This document shows positions 41,724 through 49,731 of a stretch of 49,731 bases of DNA, piece by piece. The DNA is from Candidatus Flemingiibacterium merdigallinarum (lineage in GTDB: Bacteria > Bacillota > Clostridia > Oscillospirales > CAG-272): NCBI GenBank assembly GCA_904386005.1, contig CAJFKR010000007.1:1-49731 (forward strand). Direction: 5' to 3'. The first letter of the stretch is position 1. Every line of letters begins with the position of its first letter. Both the position numbers and the translations under genes were made by a program. The notes below the pieces were generated by a model, which saw only the letters and a list, made by a program, of their open reading frames with translations, had not been told where the DNA came from and made no database searches.

Positions 41724-42257
41724 CTATATCCGGCTTTCGATGCAGGCGATGATTATCTCCGGCTCGTAGCTGTCGTCAATCAAAATCATATAATTGCCGT
41801 ATTTGCGGCAGTCCTCGTAGTATTGGCGGTTAATCTCCTTGAGCCAGTCGGCGGACAAGCCCTCGTCTGTGCCGCGCTCCTCGACAACCGACGCGTATTT
41901 GACGATGTCGTCGTAGTGAGTGTCGATGTAGTAATCGGTCATAATAATGCACGCGTAGTGAATCTCGTCGAGATAGCGCCCGTCGAAATCCTCCGCCCAG
42001 CTCGGAGGTATATAGCATCCCTCAATAATTAAATCCTGTTTGTTTTCTATCGCGGTTTTAATCATCTCGCGCACAATCGGCCAGATCAGCGCGGTCAGCT
42101 CGTCGTCGTCCTCGGGCGTGAGGTTTGTGTTGTGACTGCGTATCAGCCCCATTTTGATAAGGTCGAGCGACAGCACCGAATAGCCGTGCTTTTTCAGCAG
42201 CTCATGCGCGATATAGCTTTTGCCAGTGTGCGACGCTCCGGACAGCAGTATTATCAT
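41724..42257 (-). CDS. P-loop kinase of the AAA/zeta-toxin-like group
   Basis: A 177-residue protein with a Walker A motif GASHTGKS (7-14) near its start, LSLDLIKMGLIRSHN and LIIEGCYIPP, the build of 2-phosphoglycerate-kinase- or zeta-like small-molecule kinases. No antitoxin gene lies next to it, so a toxin role is not supported. I place the start at ATG 42257, because GGAGGTAACA ends right before it; an ATG four codons earlier overlaps that ribosome site. The substrate is unknown. Confidence 0.82.
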   Translation of the reverse strand: MIILLSGASHTGKSYIAHELLKKHGYSVLSLDLIKMGLIRSHNTNLTPEDDDELTALIWPIVREMIKTAIENKQDLIIEGCYIPPSWAEDFDGRYLDEIHYACIIMTDYYIDTHYDDIVKYASVVEERGTDEGLSADWLKEINRQYYEDCRKYGNYMILIDDSYEPEIIIACIESRI

Positions 42258-42401
42258 TGTTACCTCCATGTATGGCAGCTTGCTGTATTTATTTGCGGTT
42301 TGGACTGCATATTTGGTCGACCATATACGCGGTCGGCTGGATACTTGATCAGCGTATCAACCGGCTGAATATCCCGCCATTGACCGTTCGTCCGTGGCTG
42401 C

Positions 42402-43751
42402 CTACCGCGTCAGGTTTTTCATCCAATTGTAGCTGTTGACCTTGACTATCGCGACGAAGCATTTGAGTATCTGGTCGCATTTGAGGCAGGAGAATACCAC
42501 CCACGCCGGGGCGTGCAGCAGGGTCGCGATTATCGCCGACGGCAGGACTACGACAAAGACAAAGAACGAATCGTTTTTGAACACGAACGAGATATCGCCT
42601 CCGCTCTTGACTAAACCGAACAGCACCGATACCTGATAGCAGGTGCCGACCATAGTCACCGCGATTACGTTTATGTATTTGACCGCTTCGGAGACCGCGG
42701 CTTCGCTGACGTCGTACAGCGAGATGAACGAGTCGCGCAGCAGATACAGCATAGATCCAGTGAAAATTCCGAGCATGAGGAAGATAATCTGCACGGTCTT
42801 GGAGTATTCGCGCATCTTGTCCTCGCGCCCCGCGCCGATAGTCTTGCCGGTGATAATCCCGACCGCGCCCGACATACCGTTCATGCAGACATACGCGAGG
42901 CTGTTTATCGTCTGCGCGATACTCATCGCCGCGACCGAGCCCTCCTCGCTCTGACGCCCCATTATTGCCGAGCTCACCATAGTGTTGACCGCCCAGACGA
43001 GCTGTCCCGCCAGTATCGGCAGTCCGTAGCGGATGAGGTCGCCGAGCAGCAGGCGGTCGCTTGACAGCAGGTCGCGCGGTCGAAATCCGAGCCGCTTGTC
43101 ATATAAAAAGACATAAAGCGTGATTATTGTCGTCTCGACAACGCGGGCGATAAGCGTGGCGATAGCCGCGCCCGCGACGCCGAATTCGGGAAAGCCGAGC
43201 TTGCCGTAGATCAGGCAGTAGTTCAGGAATATATTGGTAAATAATGAGCAGAGCGAGACATACAGCCCGATTCGCGCCACCTCTACACTGCGCAGACCGG
43301 CGATGAACGACTGAGTTATGCAGAAAAACACATACGAAAAGCAGACGATGCCAAGATATTCGGCGCCTGTGCCGACAATGCCCTCGTCCGGCGCGAACAG
43401 CGAGATAACCTGTCTTGGCAGCAGTGCGCAGACGAGCGTCAAAAGCAGTCCGACCGCGACCGAAAAGCGCATACCGATAGCGACTATCTTGCGTATCGAC
43501 GCGGTGTCGCGCTTGCCCCAGTACTGCGCGGCGAGGATGAGTATCGAGCCCTCAACTCCGGCGTTAAACACCTGCAGCAGCGTCTGCACCTGATTGCCCA
43601 TGTACATACCGGACACGGCGGCATCACCGAGCGCGCCGACCATAACTCCGTCGGCCAGATTGACCGAAAAGGTAACGAGGTTCTGCAGCGCTATCGGCAG
43701 AGCCAGCAGGAACAGGTTTTTGTAGAAGGATTTGTCTTTAGTAAATATCAT
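42402..43751 (-). CDS. MATE-family multidrug exporter
   Basis: A 449-residue integral membrane protein with about 12 helices arranged as two six-helix halves, typical of MATE exporters (LALPIALQNLVTFSVNLADGVMVGALGDAAVSG; later YGLPILAGQLVWAVNTMVSSAIMG). It would expel organic cations or drugs in exchange for Na+ or H+. The start ATG 43751 has GGTGA just upstream; an ATG 18 nt earlier lacks a ribosome site. A good promoter lies at 43846-43874 on the same strand. Confidence 0.92.
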   Translation of the reverse strand: MIFTKDKSFYKNLFLLALPIALQNLVTFSVNLADGVMVGALGDAAVSGMYMGNQVQTLLQVFNAGVEGSILILAAQYWGKRDTASIRKIVAIGMRFSVAVGLLLTLVCALLPRQVISLFAPDEGIVGTGAEYLGIVCFSYVFFCITQSFIAGLRSVEVARIGLYVSLCSLFTNIFLNYCLIYGKLGFPEFGVAGAAIATLIARVVETTIITLYVFLYDKRLGFRPRDLLSSDRLLLGDLIRYGLPILAGQLVWAVNTMVSSAIMGRQSEEGSVAAMSIAQTINSLAYVCMNGMSGAVGIITGKTIGAGREDKMREYSKTVQIIFLMLGIFTGSMLYLLRDSFISLYDVSEAAVSEAVKYINVIAVTMVGTCYQVSVLFGLVKSGGDISFVFKNDSFFVFVVVLPSAIIATLLHAPAWVVFSCLKCDQILKCFVAIVKVNSYNWMKNLTR

Positions 43752-43845
43752 ATCGTCACCGCCAATCATATGAGGTCAAAGCCTCGCCGTTATTTTGATA
43801 TAATCAGCATATTTATGGTCACAAGCGAACAATTATTTCCCGATT

Positions 43846-43874
43846 ATTTTATCACAACAGCAATAATTTGTCAA
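43846..43874 (-). promoter_or_regulatory. Promoter of the MATE exporter gene
   Basis: On the minus strand TTGACA (43874-43869), 17-bp spacer and TAAAAT (43851-43846). The leader is about 90 nt. Confidence 0.8.
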
Positions 43875-43955
43875 GAGTATGACATAATATATTATCTGTA
43901 TAAATCAAATATTCTGTTCATAAAAATCACGAATGCGTGCGGCGATATATACCGC

Positions 43956-45830
43956 TCACTCCCACTCGACAGTAGCCGGCGGCTTTCCGGTGACGTCATA
44001 CATGATAAGGTCAACCTTGTCCGCGACCGCCGATTCGCGTATGTGCTTAGCCGCGCGCTCGAGCGCGCCATCCGGAAAGTCGATTCCCGGCTCGGCTGAC
44101 TGCGCGGTCATGAAATCGGACGTGACCACAGCGCGAATCGCAATAGAATAACGTTTTCCGTCGGTCGATACCGGCACGAGCACCGCGAAGCACTGTGCGA
44201 TCAGCGACGCGGTCTTGCCGGGCAGCGGCTTCATCAATTCACTGGTCACAATGTCGTCGACCTCTCGCAGCAGCTCGGCGCTCTCATGGCAGATCCGGCA
44301 GCGCGTGCTGACCAAATCTCCGACCTCATCGCGGTCTATAAGATACGCGGTGCGGTTTACGAAATCGAGGTGGTTCGGAATCTCGCGCGCGTCGTCTCTG
44401 ATCGTTTGCCAGTTCTTATTACTACCCGCCATTATGACAAGCGAGCGGTAGGAGCGGTGGTCGCCCTGCACTCCAACCGAGCGCACCGGAGCGACTCGCA
44501 GCTCGTATTTCGAGCCGGCCGAGCGATTGTATGCGTCGAGAGCCGCCTGCTTGTCCGCGTCGGCTCTGACGCCGCCGTCGGTGCAGAGTATGCGCACCCC
44601 GAGCCCCGGTCCGGGGAAGGGCTGACGCGACGCTATCGCTTCGTCAAGACCGAGCATACGCGCGACACGGCGCACCTCGTCCTTGTGCCAGTCCCAGTTG
44701 GTTTCAATCACATGACCCTTGTCGCGCAGCTTGCGGATAACGCCGACGTCGTTGTGATGCGTCTTAATCTTCTTCGCGTAGCCCGACACGTCCGGATTAC
44801 CCGACTCGATGAGGTCAGGACGGAGCGTACCCTGCCCGAGGTAGTCGGTGTCAAAGTTCAAATTAAGCTCGCCGGCGGCTTTTTCGGTCACGACAAAGAA
44901 CATCTGACCGATAACAGCACGCTTCTTCTCGGGGTCGGTGATCTCCGAGAGCGGCGGCAGCTGCTCGTCGTCGAGTACAAGCGGAGTGTTGAAAAACTCG
45001 TCCTCGGCGTCGATACGCTTCATATTCTTAAGTCCCAGCTCGCCGAGACTTCGGCAGATTATGTCAGATTCGTTCTTGCGCATCATTCCGTGGTCGATGT
45101 GAATCGCGTATACGCGGTCGGGGCCGAGCGCCTTGACGAGCAGCGCGGCGGTGACAGCCGAATCGACTCCGCCCGAAACGAGCACCACGACCTTGCCGTC
45201 CTCGCCGACTTTACTTCTGATCATCTTGATCGAGGTCTCAATGCGATCCTCGAGCGCGTATACCTCCTTGAAGCCACAGATACCACGCACAAAATTCTCG
45301 AGCATTTTCACGCCGTTGACCGTAAGGTCGACCTCGGGGTGAAACTGCACCGCGACTATTCTGCGCTCGGACGAATATACTCCGGCGCATACACTGCCGG
45401 TTCGAGCGACCTCGACGAAGCCGTCGGGGAGCATGGAGACCGCGTCACCGTGACTCATCAGCACCTTCTGTTTCGCCTCAAGCCCCGCGAACAGCGGGCA
45501 GGACGGGTCGACGTCAATTTCGGTCTGACCGTATTCGGTCTTGACGCCCGCCTCGACCTTGCCGCCGAAGTGGTCGACTATCATCTGCATACCATAGCAG
45601 ATGCCGAGAATCGGGACATTTAACATGAACAAATTGCTGTCATATTCCGGAGCGCCCTGCTCCCACACTGACGCCGGACCGCCAGAAAAAATAATCGCGC
45701 CGTAGCCGCGCAGCTTGTCCGCCGACGTACCCATAGGCAGGATATCACTATACACCCCGAGCTCACGAATCTTTCGGTCAATAACCTTAGTATACTGACC
45801 GCCGCAGTCCAAAATCGCCAATTTTTCCAT
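43956..45830 (-). CDS. guaA: GMP synthase (glutamine-hydrolysing), long form
   Basis: A 624-residue GMP synthetase that makes GMP from XMP with glutamine and ATP. The glutamine amidotransferase domain has Cys78 (CYGMQ), His164 and Glu166 (HPEVD). The ATP-pyrophosphatase loop is SGGVDS (219-224). DYLGQGTLRPDLIES and the end DVTGKPPATVEWE are diagnostic. Most bacterial enzymes are about 510-525 residues. This one has roughly 100 more in the C-terminal part, including GVQGDHRSYRSLVIM and VVTSDFMTAQSAEPG, which match the extended dimerisation region of eukaryotic GMPS. GGAGG precedes ATG 45830. No guanine riboswitch is seen in the short leader. Confidence 0.96.
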   Translation of the reverse strand: MEKLAILDCGGQYTKVIDRKIRELGVYSDILPMGTSADKLRGYGAIIFSGGPASVWEQGAPEYDSNLFMLNVPILGICYGMQMIVDHFGGKVEAGVKTEYGQTEIDVDPSCPLFAGLEAKQKVLMSHGDAVSMLPDGFVEVARTGSVCAGVYSSERRIVAVQFHPEVDLTVNGVKMLENFVRGICGFKEVYALEDRIETSIKMIRSKVGEDGKVVVLVSGGVDSAVTAALLVKALGPDRVYAIHIDHGMMRKNESDIICRSLGELGLKNMKRIDAEDEFFNTPLVLDDEQLPPLSEITDPEKKRAVIGQMFFVVTEKAAGELNLNFDTDYLGQGTLRPDLIESGNPDVSGYAKKIKTHHNDVGVIRKLRDKGHVIETNWDWHKDEVRRVARMLGLDEAIASRQPFPGPGLGVRILCTDGGVRADADKQAALDAYNRSAGSKYELRVAPVRSVGVQGDHRSYRSLVIMAGSNKNWQTIRDDAREIPNHLDFVNRTAYLIDRDEVGDLVSTRCRICHESAELLREVDDIVTSELMKPLPGKTASLIAQCFAVLVPVSTDGKRYSIAIRAVVTSDFMTAQSAEPGIDFPDGALERAAKHIRESAVADKVDLIMYDVTGKPPATVEWE

Positions 45831-45891
45831 ATAAGCAAAGCCTCCGAATTTTTACATATGATATATGTTGTCTGCAATATTTATATAAAAT

Positions 45892-45920
45892 ATTATACCA
45901 CAATCAAGTCGCTTGCGCAA
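45892..45920 (-). promoter_or_regulatory. Promoter of guaA
   Basis: On the minus strand TTGCGC (45920-45915), 17-bp spacer and TATAAT (45897-45892). The leader of about 55 nt is too short for a purine riboswitch. Confidence 0.7.
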
Positions 45921-45983
45921 TCGTCAGATTGATTGAAAATAGTTTTTGTCATAAAAACGCAATGTGCAATCTGATGCCACAAT

Positions 45984-46014
45984 AAAAACGCTCCCGATAT
46001 CGCGTCGGGAGCGT
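45984..46014 (-). terminator. Terminator of the methyltransferase gene
   Basis: ACGCTCCCGA and TCGGGAGCGT (10 bp, loop of 6) are followed on the minus strand by five T. It lies 145 nt after the methyltransferase stop; that stretch (46015-46158) shows no other feature. Confidence 0.88.
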
Positions 46015-46158
46015 GTTGTGACAACAAATATTGACCATGTATGTATGCGGCAATTGGGCATTGCGAATAATTCCCAGTTATTTATACCGTTCGCAGAATA
46101 ATTCCGCGGCTGTGCGAATACATTCGTTGAATACACATTTACGTCTTAGCGCACCATG

Positions 46159-47001
46159 TTATTTCACAGCCTGTATAACGCAGAATTTCTGCTTGTCGCC
46201 GGCAACCGGCAATAGGTCGTAGGGATTTTCCGCCCAGACCGCCTCTTTTACAACAATAGATTCGATCTTCGAGAAGCCCGCGCCGCGCAGATATTCGCAT
46301 AAAATTTCTTCGACCATACCGTCAGCGAGCCCTTCACGTTTAGCGAGTTCATAGCTTGCCGAACCAAGCTCAATATATGAGCCCTCGACAATCAGCCTGC
46401 CGCCTGTTTTCAGAATCCGATGCAATTCCTTCGCGACCTTATCGCTCTCGGGAATGTTGCCGAACGCGGCGCGTGAGACGATGAAATCGAAGCTCTCGTC
46501 CTTTATCGACATGCAGCGACCGTCGGTCGCGACATACGATACCCTCTCGTTGTCAGTCAGAATTTTCGTATACGCGAGCACCTGCTTCGAGATATCGGTC
46601 GCCACAATCTGTATATCCTTTGGCGCGACATTGATAAGCGTTGTCAGCATACCGCCCATTCCAGTCGCGAGGTCGCAGACGCAGCCGTACAGACTGCCCA
46701 GTAGCTCATTCATTTTCAACTCCTGCAGTCTCATTCCCTCGCGCGTATCATCGTTTAGCCGCGAGTAGTAATCCTTGATCCATTCAGCATCAGCCTGCCA
46801 TCGGTTTTCGGTTGAAGCTTTGGTTTCGAGGTCATCGTCGGATATTTTCCAAAGTATCTTTTGATTTTCCGACAACTCGCGGTTGACTATGTCATAAACG
46901 CCATGGTAAATCGAATACTGTGTATTACAGCTAGGGCAGCGCAGGGTGTCGTCAAGGTCTGTGTGACAAATAGGACAGGTAATTATACTTTTGATATCCA
47001 T
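46159..47001 (-). CDS. SAM-dependent methyltransferase with N-terminal zinc ribbon
   Basis: A 280-residue protein. A Trm112/RlmA-like zinc ribbon with CPIC (9-12) and CPSC (22-25) precedes a class I methyltransferase domain with CDLATGMGGML (SAM loop), VATDIS, and FDFIVSRAAFGNIP. The C-terminal HRILKTGGRLIVEGSYIE strand is typical. Substrate unknown; small molecules or RNA are both possible. AAGGAG lies just upstream of ATG 47001. A possible -10 TATAAT stands directly behind the tRNA-Arg terminator. Confidence 0.88.
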   Translation of the reverse strand: MDIKSIITCPICHTDLDDTLRCPSCNTQYSIYHGVYDIVNRELSENQKILWKISDDDLETKASTENRWQADAEWIKDYYSRLNDDTREGMRLQELKMNELLGSLYGCVCDLATGMGGMLTTLINVAPKDIQIVATDISKQVLAYTKILTDNERVSYVATDGRCMSIKDESFDFIVSRAAFGNIPESDKVAKELHRILKTGGRLIVEGSYIELGSASYELAKREGLADGMVEEILCEYLRGAGFSKIESIVVKEAVWAENPYDLLPVAGDKQKFCVIQAVK

Positions 47002-47035
47002 GCTCTTATCTCCTTATACTGAAATTCGATTATAC

Positions 47036-47067
47036 AAAAAACCGATATACCAAAGATATATCGGTTT
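47036..47067 (-). terminator. Terminator of the tRNA-Arg gene
   Basis: ACCGATATA (47041-47049) pairs with TATATCGGT (47057-47065), extended by A/T pairs, and a T-run follows on the minus strand. It starts directly behind the CCA end of the tRNA. Confidence 0.85.
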
Positions 47068-47144
47068 TGGCCCGCTCGACAGGATTCGAACCTGCGACCA
47101 ACGGAATCGGAATCCGGTACTCTATCCAGCTGAGCTACGAGCGG
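47068..47144 (-). tRNA. tRNA-Arg (anticodon CCG)
   Basis: The minus strand folds as a cloverleaf. Acceptor arms CCGCTCG and CGAGCGG close it, with discriminator G and an encoded CCA. The D-loop has the AGCTCAGCTGGATAGAG pattern, the anticodon loop is TTCCGAT with anticodon CCG, and the T-arm holds GGTTCGAATCC. The first pair of the anticodon stem is mismatched. The anticodon reads the codon CGG. Confidence 0.95.
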
Positions 47145-47160
47145 AAATATTCACTTGTAT

Positions 47161-47189
47161 AGTATACCACATTTATGTGGGTTTGTAAA
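47161..47189 (-). promoter_or_regulatory. Promoter of tRNA-Arg
   Basis: On the minus strand TTTACA (47189-47184), 17-bp spacer and TATACT (47166-47161). The spacer contains the palindrome CCACATTTATGTGG. Confidence 0.8.
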
Positions 47190-47296
47190 TAGCTTTGGAA
47201 ATATTTATATAATTTCGTCTTATTGTATATTTACATTGCCCATGCAGCGTTAATAAACACCGTTTTATACAATTCGAATCAATTTTATAAAACCCC

Positions 47297-47325
47297 TTGA
47301 CATACACACGAATTTATGATATAAT
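47297..47325 (+). promoter_or_regulatory. Consensus promoter of tRNA-Tyr
   Basis: TTGACA (47297-47302), 17-bp spacer and TATAAT (47320-47325), 33 bp upstream of the tRNA 5' end. Confidence 0.93.
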
Positions 47326-47358
47326 ATTACCGTTGTGATGAGCAACCAAGTCATATAT

Positions 47359-47444
47359 GGGAGCGTTCCCGAGTGGCCAAAGGGGACAGACTGTAAATCT
47401 GCTGCATAATTGCTTCGGTGGTCCGAATCCACCCGCTCCCACCA
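47359..47444 (+). tRNA. tRNA-Tyr (anticodon GUA)
   Basis: GGGAGCG and CGCTCCC form the acceptor arm, with discriminator A and an encoded CCA. The anticodon loop CTGTAAA carries GTA, reading UAC/UAU. A long variable arm (TGCATAATTGCTTCGG) marks it as a class II tRNA, as bacterial tRNA-Tyr is. GGTCCGAATCC is the T-arm. Confidence 0.96.
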
Positions 47445-47447
47445 AAC

Positions 47448-47480
47448 GGCATGACACGATTGTTTTGTGTCATGCCTTTT
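47448..47480 (+). terminator. Terminator of tRNA-Tyr
   Basis: GGCATGACAC and GTGTCATGCC (10 bp, 9-nt loop) followed by TTTTGTTT, starting 3 nt behind the tRNA. Confidence 0.92.
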
Positions 47481-47637
47481 GTTTATCCGCGAGCTGATTT
47501 TATAACGTTATTTATAAAAGCTCTCTTATCTTTGTGACAAATGCGAGGCAAGTCACCACGGAATCTGATATAATATCATTAAACCGGAATCGACAAGAAA
47601 AGGCAGACGTTGCATCCGCAAGATCATGGGTGTGATT

Positions 47638-47765
47638 ATGGATATTTCGGAAAGGCTTAATCAAGCTATCGATTACATTGAGGAAAACCTCGACGGCGAT
47701 ATCGAATGGATATGTCTTTTAAAAATTATAGCTACGAGCTCTGGTTTCCGATTGAAAAAGAGTGA
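47638..47765 (+). pseudogene. Internally deleted AraC/GyrI-like regulator (relic)
   Basis: ATG 47638 opens MDISERLNQAIDYIEENLDG, the standard start of AraC-type regulators with a C-terminal GyrI-like domain. After about 25 codons the match ends. In the next frame, from 47706 to the TGA at 47765, NYSYELWFPIEKE follows, which is the usual last segment of the same proteins. About 250 middle residues, including the HTH and the effector domain, are missing and the two ends are out of frame. An extended -10 (TGATATAAT, 47566-47574) still stands upstream. No protein of use can result. Confidence 0.8.
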
Positions 47766-47768
47766 ATG

Positions 47769-47813
47769 AAAATAGGGTAGACCGTGAGACATAGTATCTC
47801 ATAGTCTACCCTA
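47769..47813 (-). terminator. Terminator of the Na/Pi cotransporter gene
   Basis: TAGGGTAGAC (47773-47782) pairs with GTCTACCCTA (47804-47813), extended by TGAGA/TCTCA, and a short T-run follows on the minus strand. It lies 7 nt after the stop codon and 4 nt after the relic gene. Confidence 0.85.
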
Positions 47814-47819
47814 CCATAT

Positions 47820-49580
47820 TTATATCTTATACGTCGCGGCAAACTGATTGAACTGCGCACGGTACTCCGCGTTCGACGGGTCGCGCAGCTCGGACAGGAA
47901 CTTGTGCGTCTCATACGACTGCTCGTTCGACTTGATGAGACAGGCTGCGAGATTCGAGCAGTGGTCGGATACGCGTTCGTAGTTGGTCAGCAGGTCGGCG
48001 AGGATGAATCCCAGCTCGATCGTACAGCGACCGTCGCGCAGACGATCGATATGACGCGATTTGATCTCGTCGCGCAGGCTGTCTATGACCTGTTCGAGCG
48101 GCTCGATCTGCGACGCGGCCTCGAGATCGCCGGTTTTTAATACATTCAGCGTCCGGTCGAGTATCTCATTGACTGCGGACGATATAACCGAAATCTCATG
48201 TGTAGCTTCAGACGAGAAGCTGATGTGCTTTTCGTCCATCTCCTTCGACACCTCGACGATATTGACCGCGTGGTCGCTGATGCGCTCGAGGTCGCCGATA
48301 TTGTGTAGGAGCCGGGTCGCTATCTTCGAGTCGGAGACCGAAAGCTCCCGGCTTGACAGCCGTACAAGGAAGGTTCCGAGACGATCCTCATAATTGTCGA
48401 TAACCGACTCGCTCTCGTTGACGCTTTCAGCTTCGGATTCGCTGTAATTACCGACTAATTTCATTGCTCGCTTTATCGAATCAACCGAAATATCCGCCAT
48501 ATTGAGCGCCACGTTCTGGCACTGCTCGATTGCGAACGTCGGTGTTGCGAGGAAACGGTCGTCAAGCAGATTTGCGTCATTTTTAAGTTCGGCTTGTGTC
48601 GACTGTTTGTCGCGTATGGTCAGATATGCGAGCTTTTCAAGCATACGGCTGAACGGCAGCAGAATTACTGTGGTCGTGATATTGAAGGTCGTGTGAATTA
48701 TCGCAATGCCCTGCGCCGTCACCATCGAGTCTGTGAACGGAAAACTAACTATCGCGTCAATGATATAATAACCGGTGAGGAAAATGATAGTTCCGATGAT
48801 ATTGAAATAGAGATGTATGCAGGCGGCGCGCTTCGCGTTTCGTCCCGCTCCGATCGACGACAGTATAGCGGTAACGCAGGTACCGATGTTTTGTCCCATT
48901 ATGATAGGCATCGCGGTCGAATAGGGCAGCATACCGGTCGTTGACAATGCCTGCAATATTCCGACCGACGCGGACGACGACTGAATGATGCCGGTCAGCA
49001 CCGCTCCGGCGAGGACGCCAAGCACCGGATTGTTGAAGACAAGCAGGAGCTCTCCGAATTCGGGCATATCGGCGAGCGGTTTGACTGCCGCCGACATCGC
49101 GCTCATACCGTACATGAGTATTGCGAATCCGACGAGAATCGAACCGATATCACGCTTTTTGCTGTTATTGCAGATCATAAGCATGATAACGCCGACAAGT
49201 GCAAGCAGGGGTGAAAACGACTCGGGTTTGAGCATCTGTATAATGATTGAATCTCCCTCGAGTCCGGACAGCGACAAAATCCATGCTGTCACTGTCGTAC
49301 CGATATTCGCGCCCATGATGACGCCGACTGCCTGACGCAGCTTCATGATTCCTGAGTTGACAAATCCGACTACCATAACCGTCGTAGCTGACGACGATTG
49401 AATGACAGCTGTGACAACAAATCCCAGAAATACGCCCTTGATCGGGCTGTCGGTGAGTTTCTCAAGCATTTGCTCGAGCCGACCGCCCGACGCTTTTTCT
49501 AGTCCGCTTCCCATGTACTGCATTCCAAACAGGAATAATGCCAGTCCGCCTAAAAGCGAAAAGAATGAAAAAATGTCCAT
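47820..49580 (-). CDS. Na/Pi cotransporter family protein with C-terminal PhoU-like domain
   Basis: A 586-residue protein. The membrane half (about 1-310) has the inverted repeat of NptA/NPT2 transporters, each with a QSSSA signature (VVTAVIQSSSATTVM and VLTGIIQSSSASVGI). The C-terminal half (about 340-560) is a helical PhoU-like domain (HNIGDLERISDHAVNIVE; LLTNYERVSDHCSNLAA). It probably imports phosphate with Na+ and senses or balances it through the PhoU part. AAGGAG lies 12 nt before ATG 49580. A weak promoter TTGCTA-N16-TAAAAT may lie in the tandem repeat region upstream. Confidence 0.93.
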   Translation of the reverse strand: MDIFSFFSLLGGLALFLFGMQYMGSGLEKASGGRLEQMLEKLTDSPIKGVFLGFVVTAVIQSSSATTVMVVGFVNSGIMKLRQAVGVIMGANIGTTVTAWILSLSGLEGDSIIIQMLKPESFSPLLALVGVIMLMICNNSKKRDIGSILVGFAILMYGMSAMSAAVKPLADMPEFGELLLVFNNPVLGVLAGAVLTGIIQSSSASVGILQALSTTGMLPYSTAMPIIMGQNIGTCVTAILSSIGAGRNAKRAACIHLYFNIIGTIIFLTGYYIIDAIVSFPFTDSMVTAQGIAIIHTTFNITTTVILLPFSRMLEKLAYLTIRDKQSTQAELKNDANLLDDRFLATPTFAIEQCQNVALNMADISVDSIKRAMKLVGNYSESEAESVNESESVIDNYEDRLGTFLVRLSSRELSVSDSKIATRLLHNIGDLERISDHAVNIVEVSKEMDEKHISFSSEATHEISVISSAVNEILDRTLNVLKTGDLEAASQIEPLEQVIDSLRDEIKSRHIDRLRDGRCTIELGFILADLLTNYERVSDHCSNLAACLIKSNEQSYETHKFLSELRDPSNAEYRAQFNQFAATYKI

Positions 49581-49637
49581 ACAGTTTGTTACTCCTTGTT
49601 TTTTATTTTTGTGCTTTTGTTGATTATTTTACATTCG

Positions 49638-49663
49638 CAAATTGCAATAGCAAGTTGCAATAG
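49638..49663. repeat. Tandem 13-bp direct repeat upstream of the Na/Pi gene
   Basis: CAAATTGCAATAG and CAAGTTGCAATAG stand side by side with one difference. They overlap the presumed -35 region of the Na/Pi cotransporter gene. The rest of 49581-49731 shows a short GGGGC-GAA-GCCCC hairpin near the edge and nothing else. Confidence 0.7.
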
Positions 49664-49731
49664 TTTTCAAAAAGGTAACAAATCGAAGTAGAACAGCGTT
49701 GGCTCACGGAAGGAGGGGCGAAGCCCCGAGT

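Noticed and set aside
41724..42257. Zeta-type toxin of a toxin-antitoxin pair
   Set aside because: Only the P-loop fold is shared; there is no small antitoxin gene beside it and the next gene is a zinc-ribbon membrane protein.
42258..42401. Possible small gene between kinase and MATE genes
   Set aside because: Short frames on both strands lack ribosome sites and family resemblance.
44286..45623. Open frame of 445 codons antisense to guaA
   Set aside because: It is a shadow of GC-rich codon use in guaA; guaA has unmistakable catalytic motifs.
45831..45900. Guanine riboswitch before guaA
   Set aside because: The leader from the predicted promoter is only about 55 nt and lacks the three-way junction core.

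Overview
The window looks like a chromosomal segment of a low-to-mid GC (about 50 %) member of the Bacillota, most likely class Clostridia (Oscillospiraceae/Christensenellales-like). This rests on purine-rich Shine-Dalgarno sites (AAAGGAG, GGAGG), textbook TTGACA/TATAAT promoters with 17-bp spacers, lipoprotein signal peptides, CCA-encoding tRNAs and the protein families present. The lineage is an inference. I saw no insertion sequence, phage module, rRNA or CRISPR array.

Region 1 (1-7.9 kb): a minus-strand operon for acidic-polysaccharide use. In transcription order it encodes an RraA-like aldolase, a short-chain dehydrogenase, a GH105/GH88-type unsaturated glycuronyl hydrolase, a heparinase II/III-like lyase, a sugar-binding lipoprotein and a zinc-dependent polyol dehydrogenase cut by the window edge. 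A divergent AraC-type regulator stands at its head. Neither the lyase nor the hydrolase has a signal peptide, so imported oligosaccharides are probably cut inside the cell. No permease is in view.

Region 2 (8-15.3 kb): a 1063-residue ECF sigma factor whose last ~870 residues form a soluble domain with a duplicated module, preceded by what looks like its own ECF-type promoter. Next come a DUF3737 beta-helix protein and an AraC regulator, divergent from an unrecognised (alpha/alpha)-toroid enzyme. The two -35 boxes in that divergent region abut, and a 12-bp direct repeat lies beside them.

Region 3 (15.3-24 kb): M18 aminopeptidase, an S4-less pseudouridine synthase, a small membrane protein, a YfcE-like phosphodiesterase, a three-gene cluster of unknown function with a Cys-bearing 13-residue tandem repeat, a WecA/TagO-like transferase with a repetitive acidic tail next to a membrane-anchored acidic protein, and a LysN/MocR-like aminotransferase.

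Region 4 (24-35.4 kb, plus strand): a membrane-anchored protein, Xaa-Pro aminopeptidase, acyl-AMP ligase plus a stand-alone acyl carrier protein, a NERD nuclease-like membrane protein, an HD hydrolase, and two tandem paralogous lipoproteins that join an unknown, propeller-like N-terminal half to a solute-binding domain.

Region 5 (35.5-40.8 kb, plus strand): a DUF3006 protein, then a sugar-phosphate cluster: sorbose-1-phosphate-reductase-like dehydrogenase, bifunctional class II aldolase/SDR and a PHP-domain hydrolase, with two tandem palindromes before the last gene.

Region 6 (40.8-49.7 kb): a zinc-ribbon/coiled-coil membrane protein, a P-loop kinase, a MATE exporter, a long eukaryote-like GMP synthetase, a methyltransferase, tRNA-Arg(CCG), tRNA-Tyr(GUA), the internally deleted relic of an AraC/GyrI-like regulator and a Na/Pi-cotransporter-PhoU protein. 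All functions are assigned by reading motifs by eye, without database searches.
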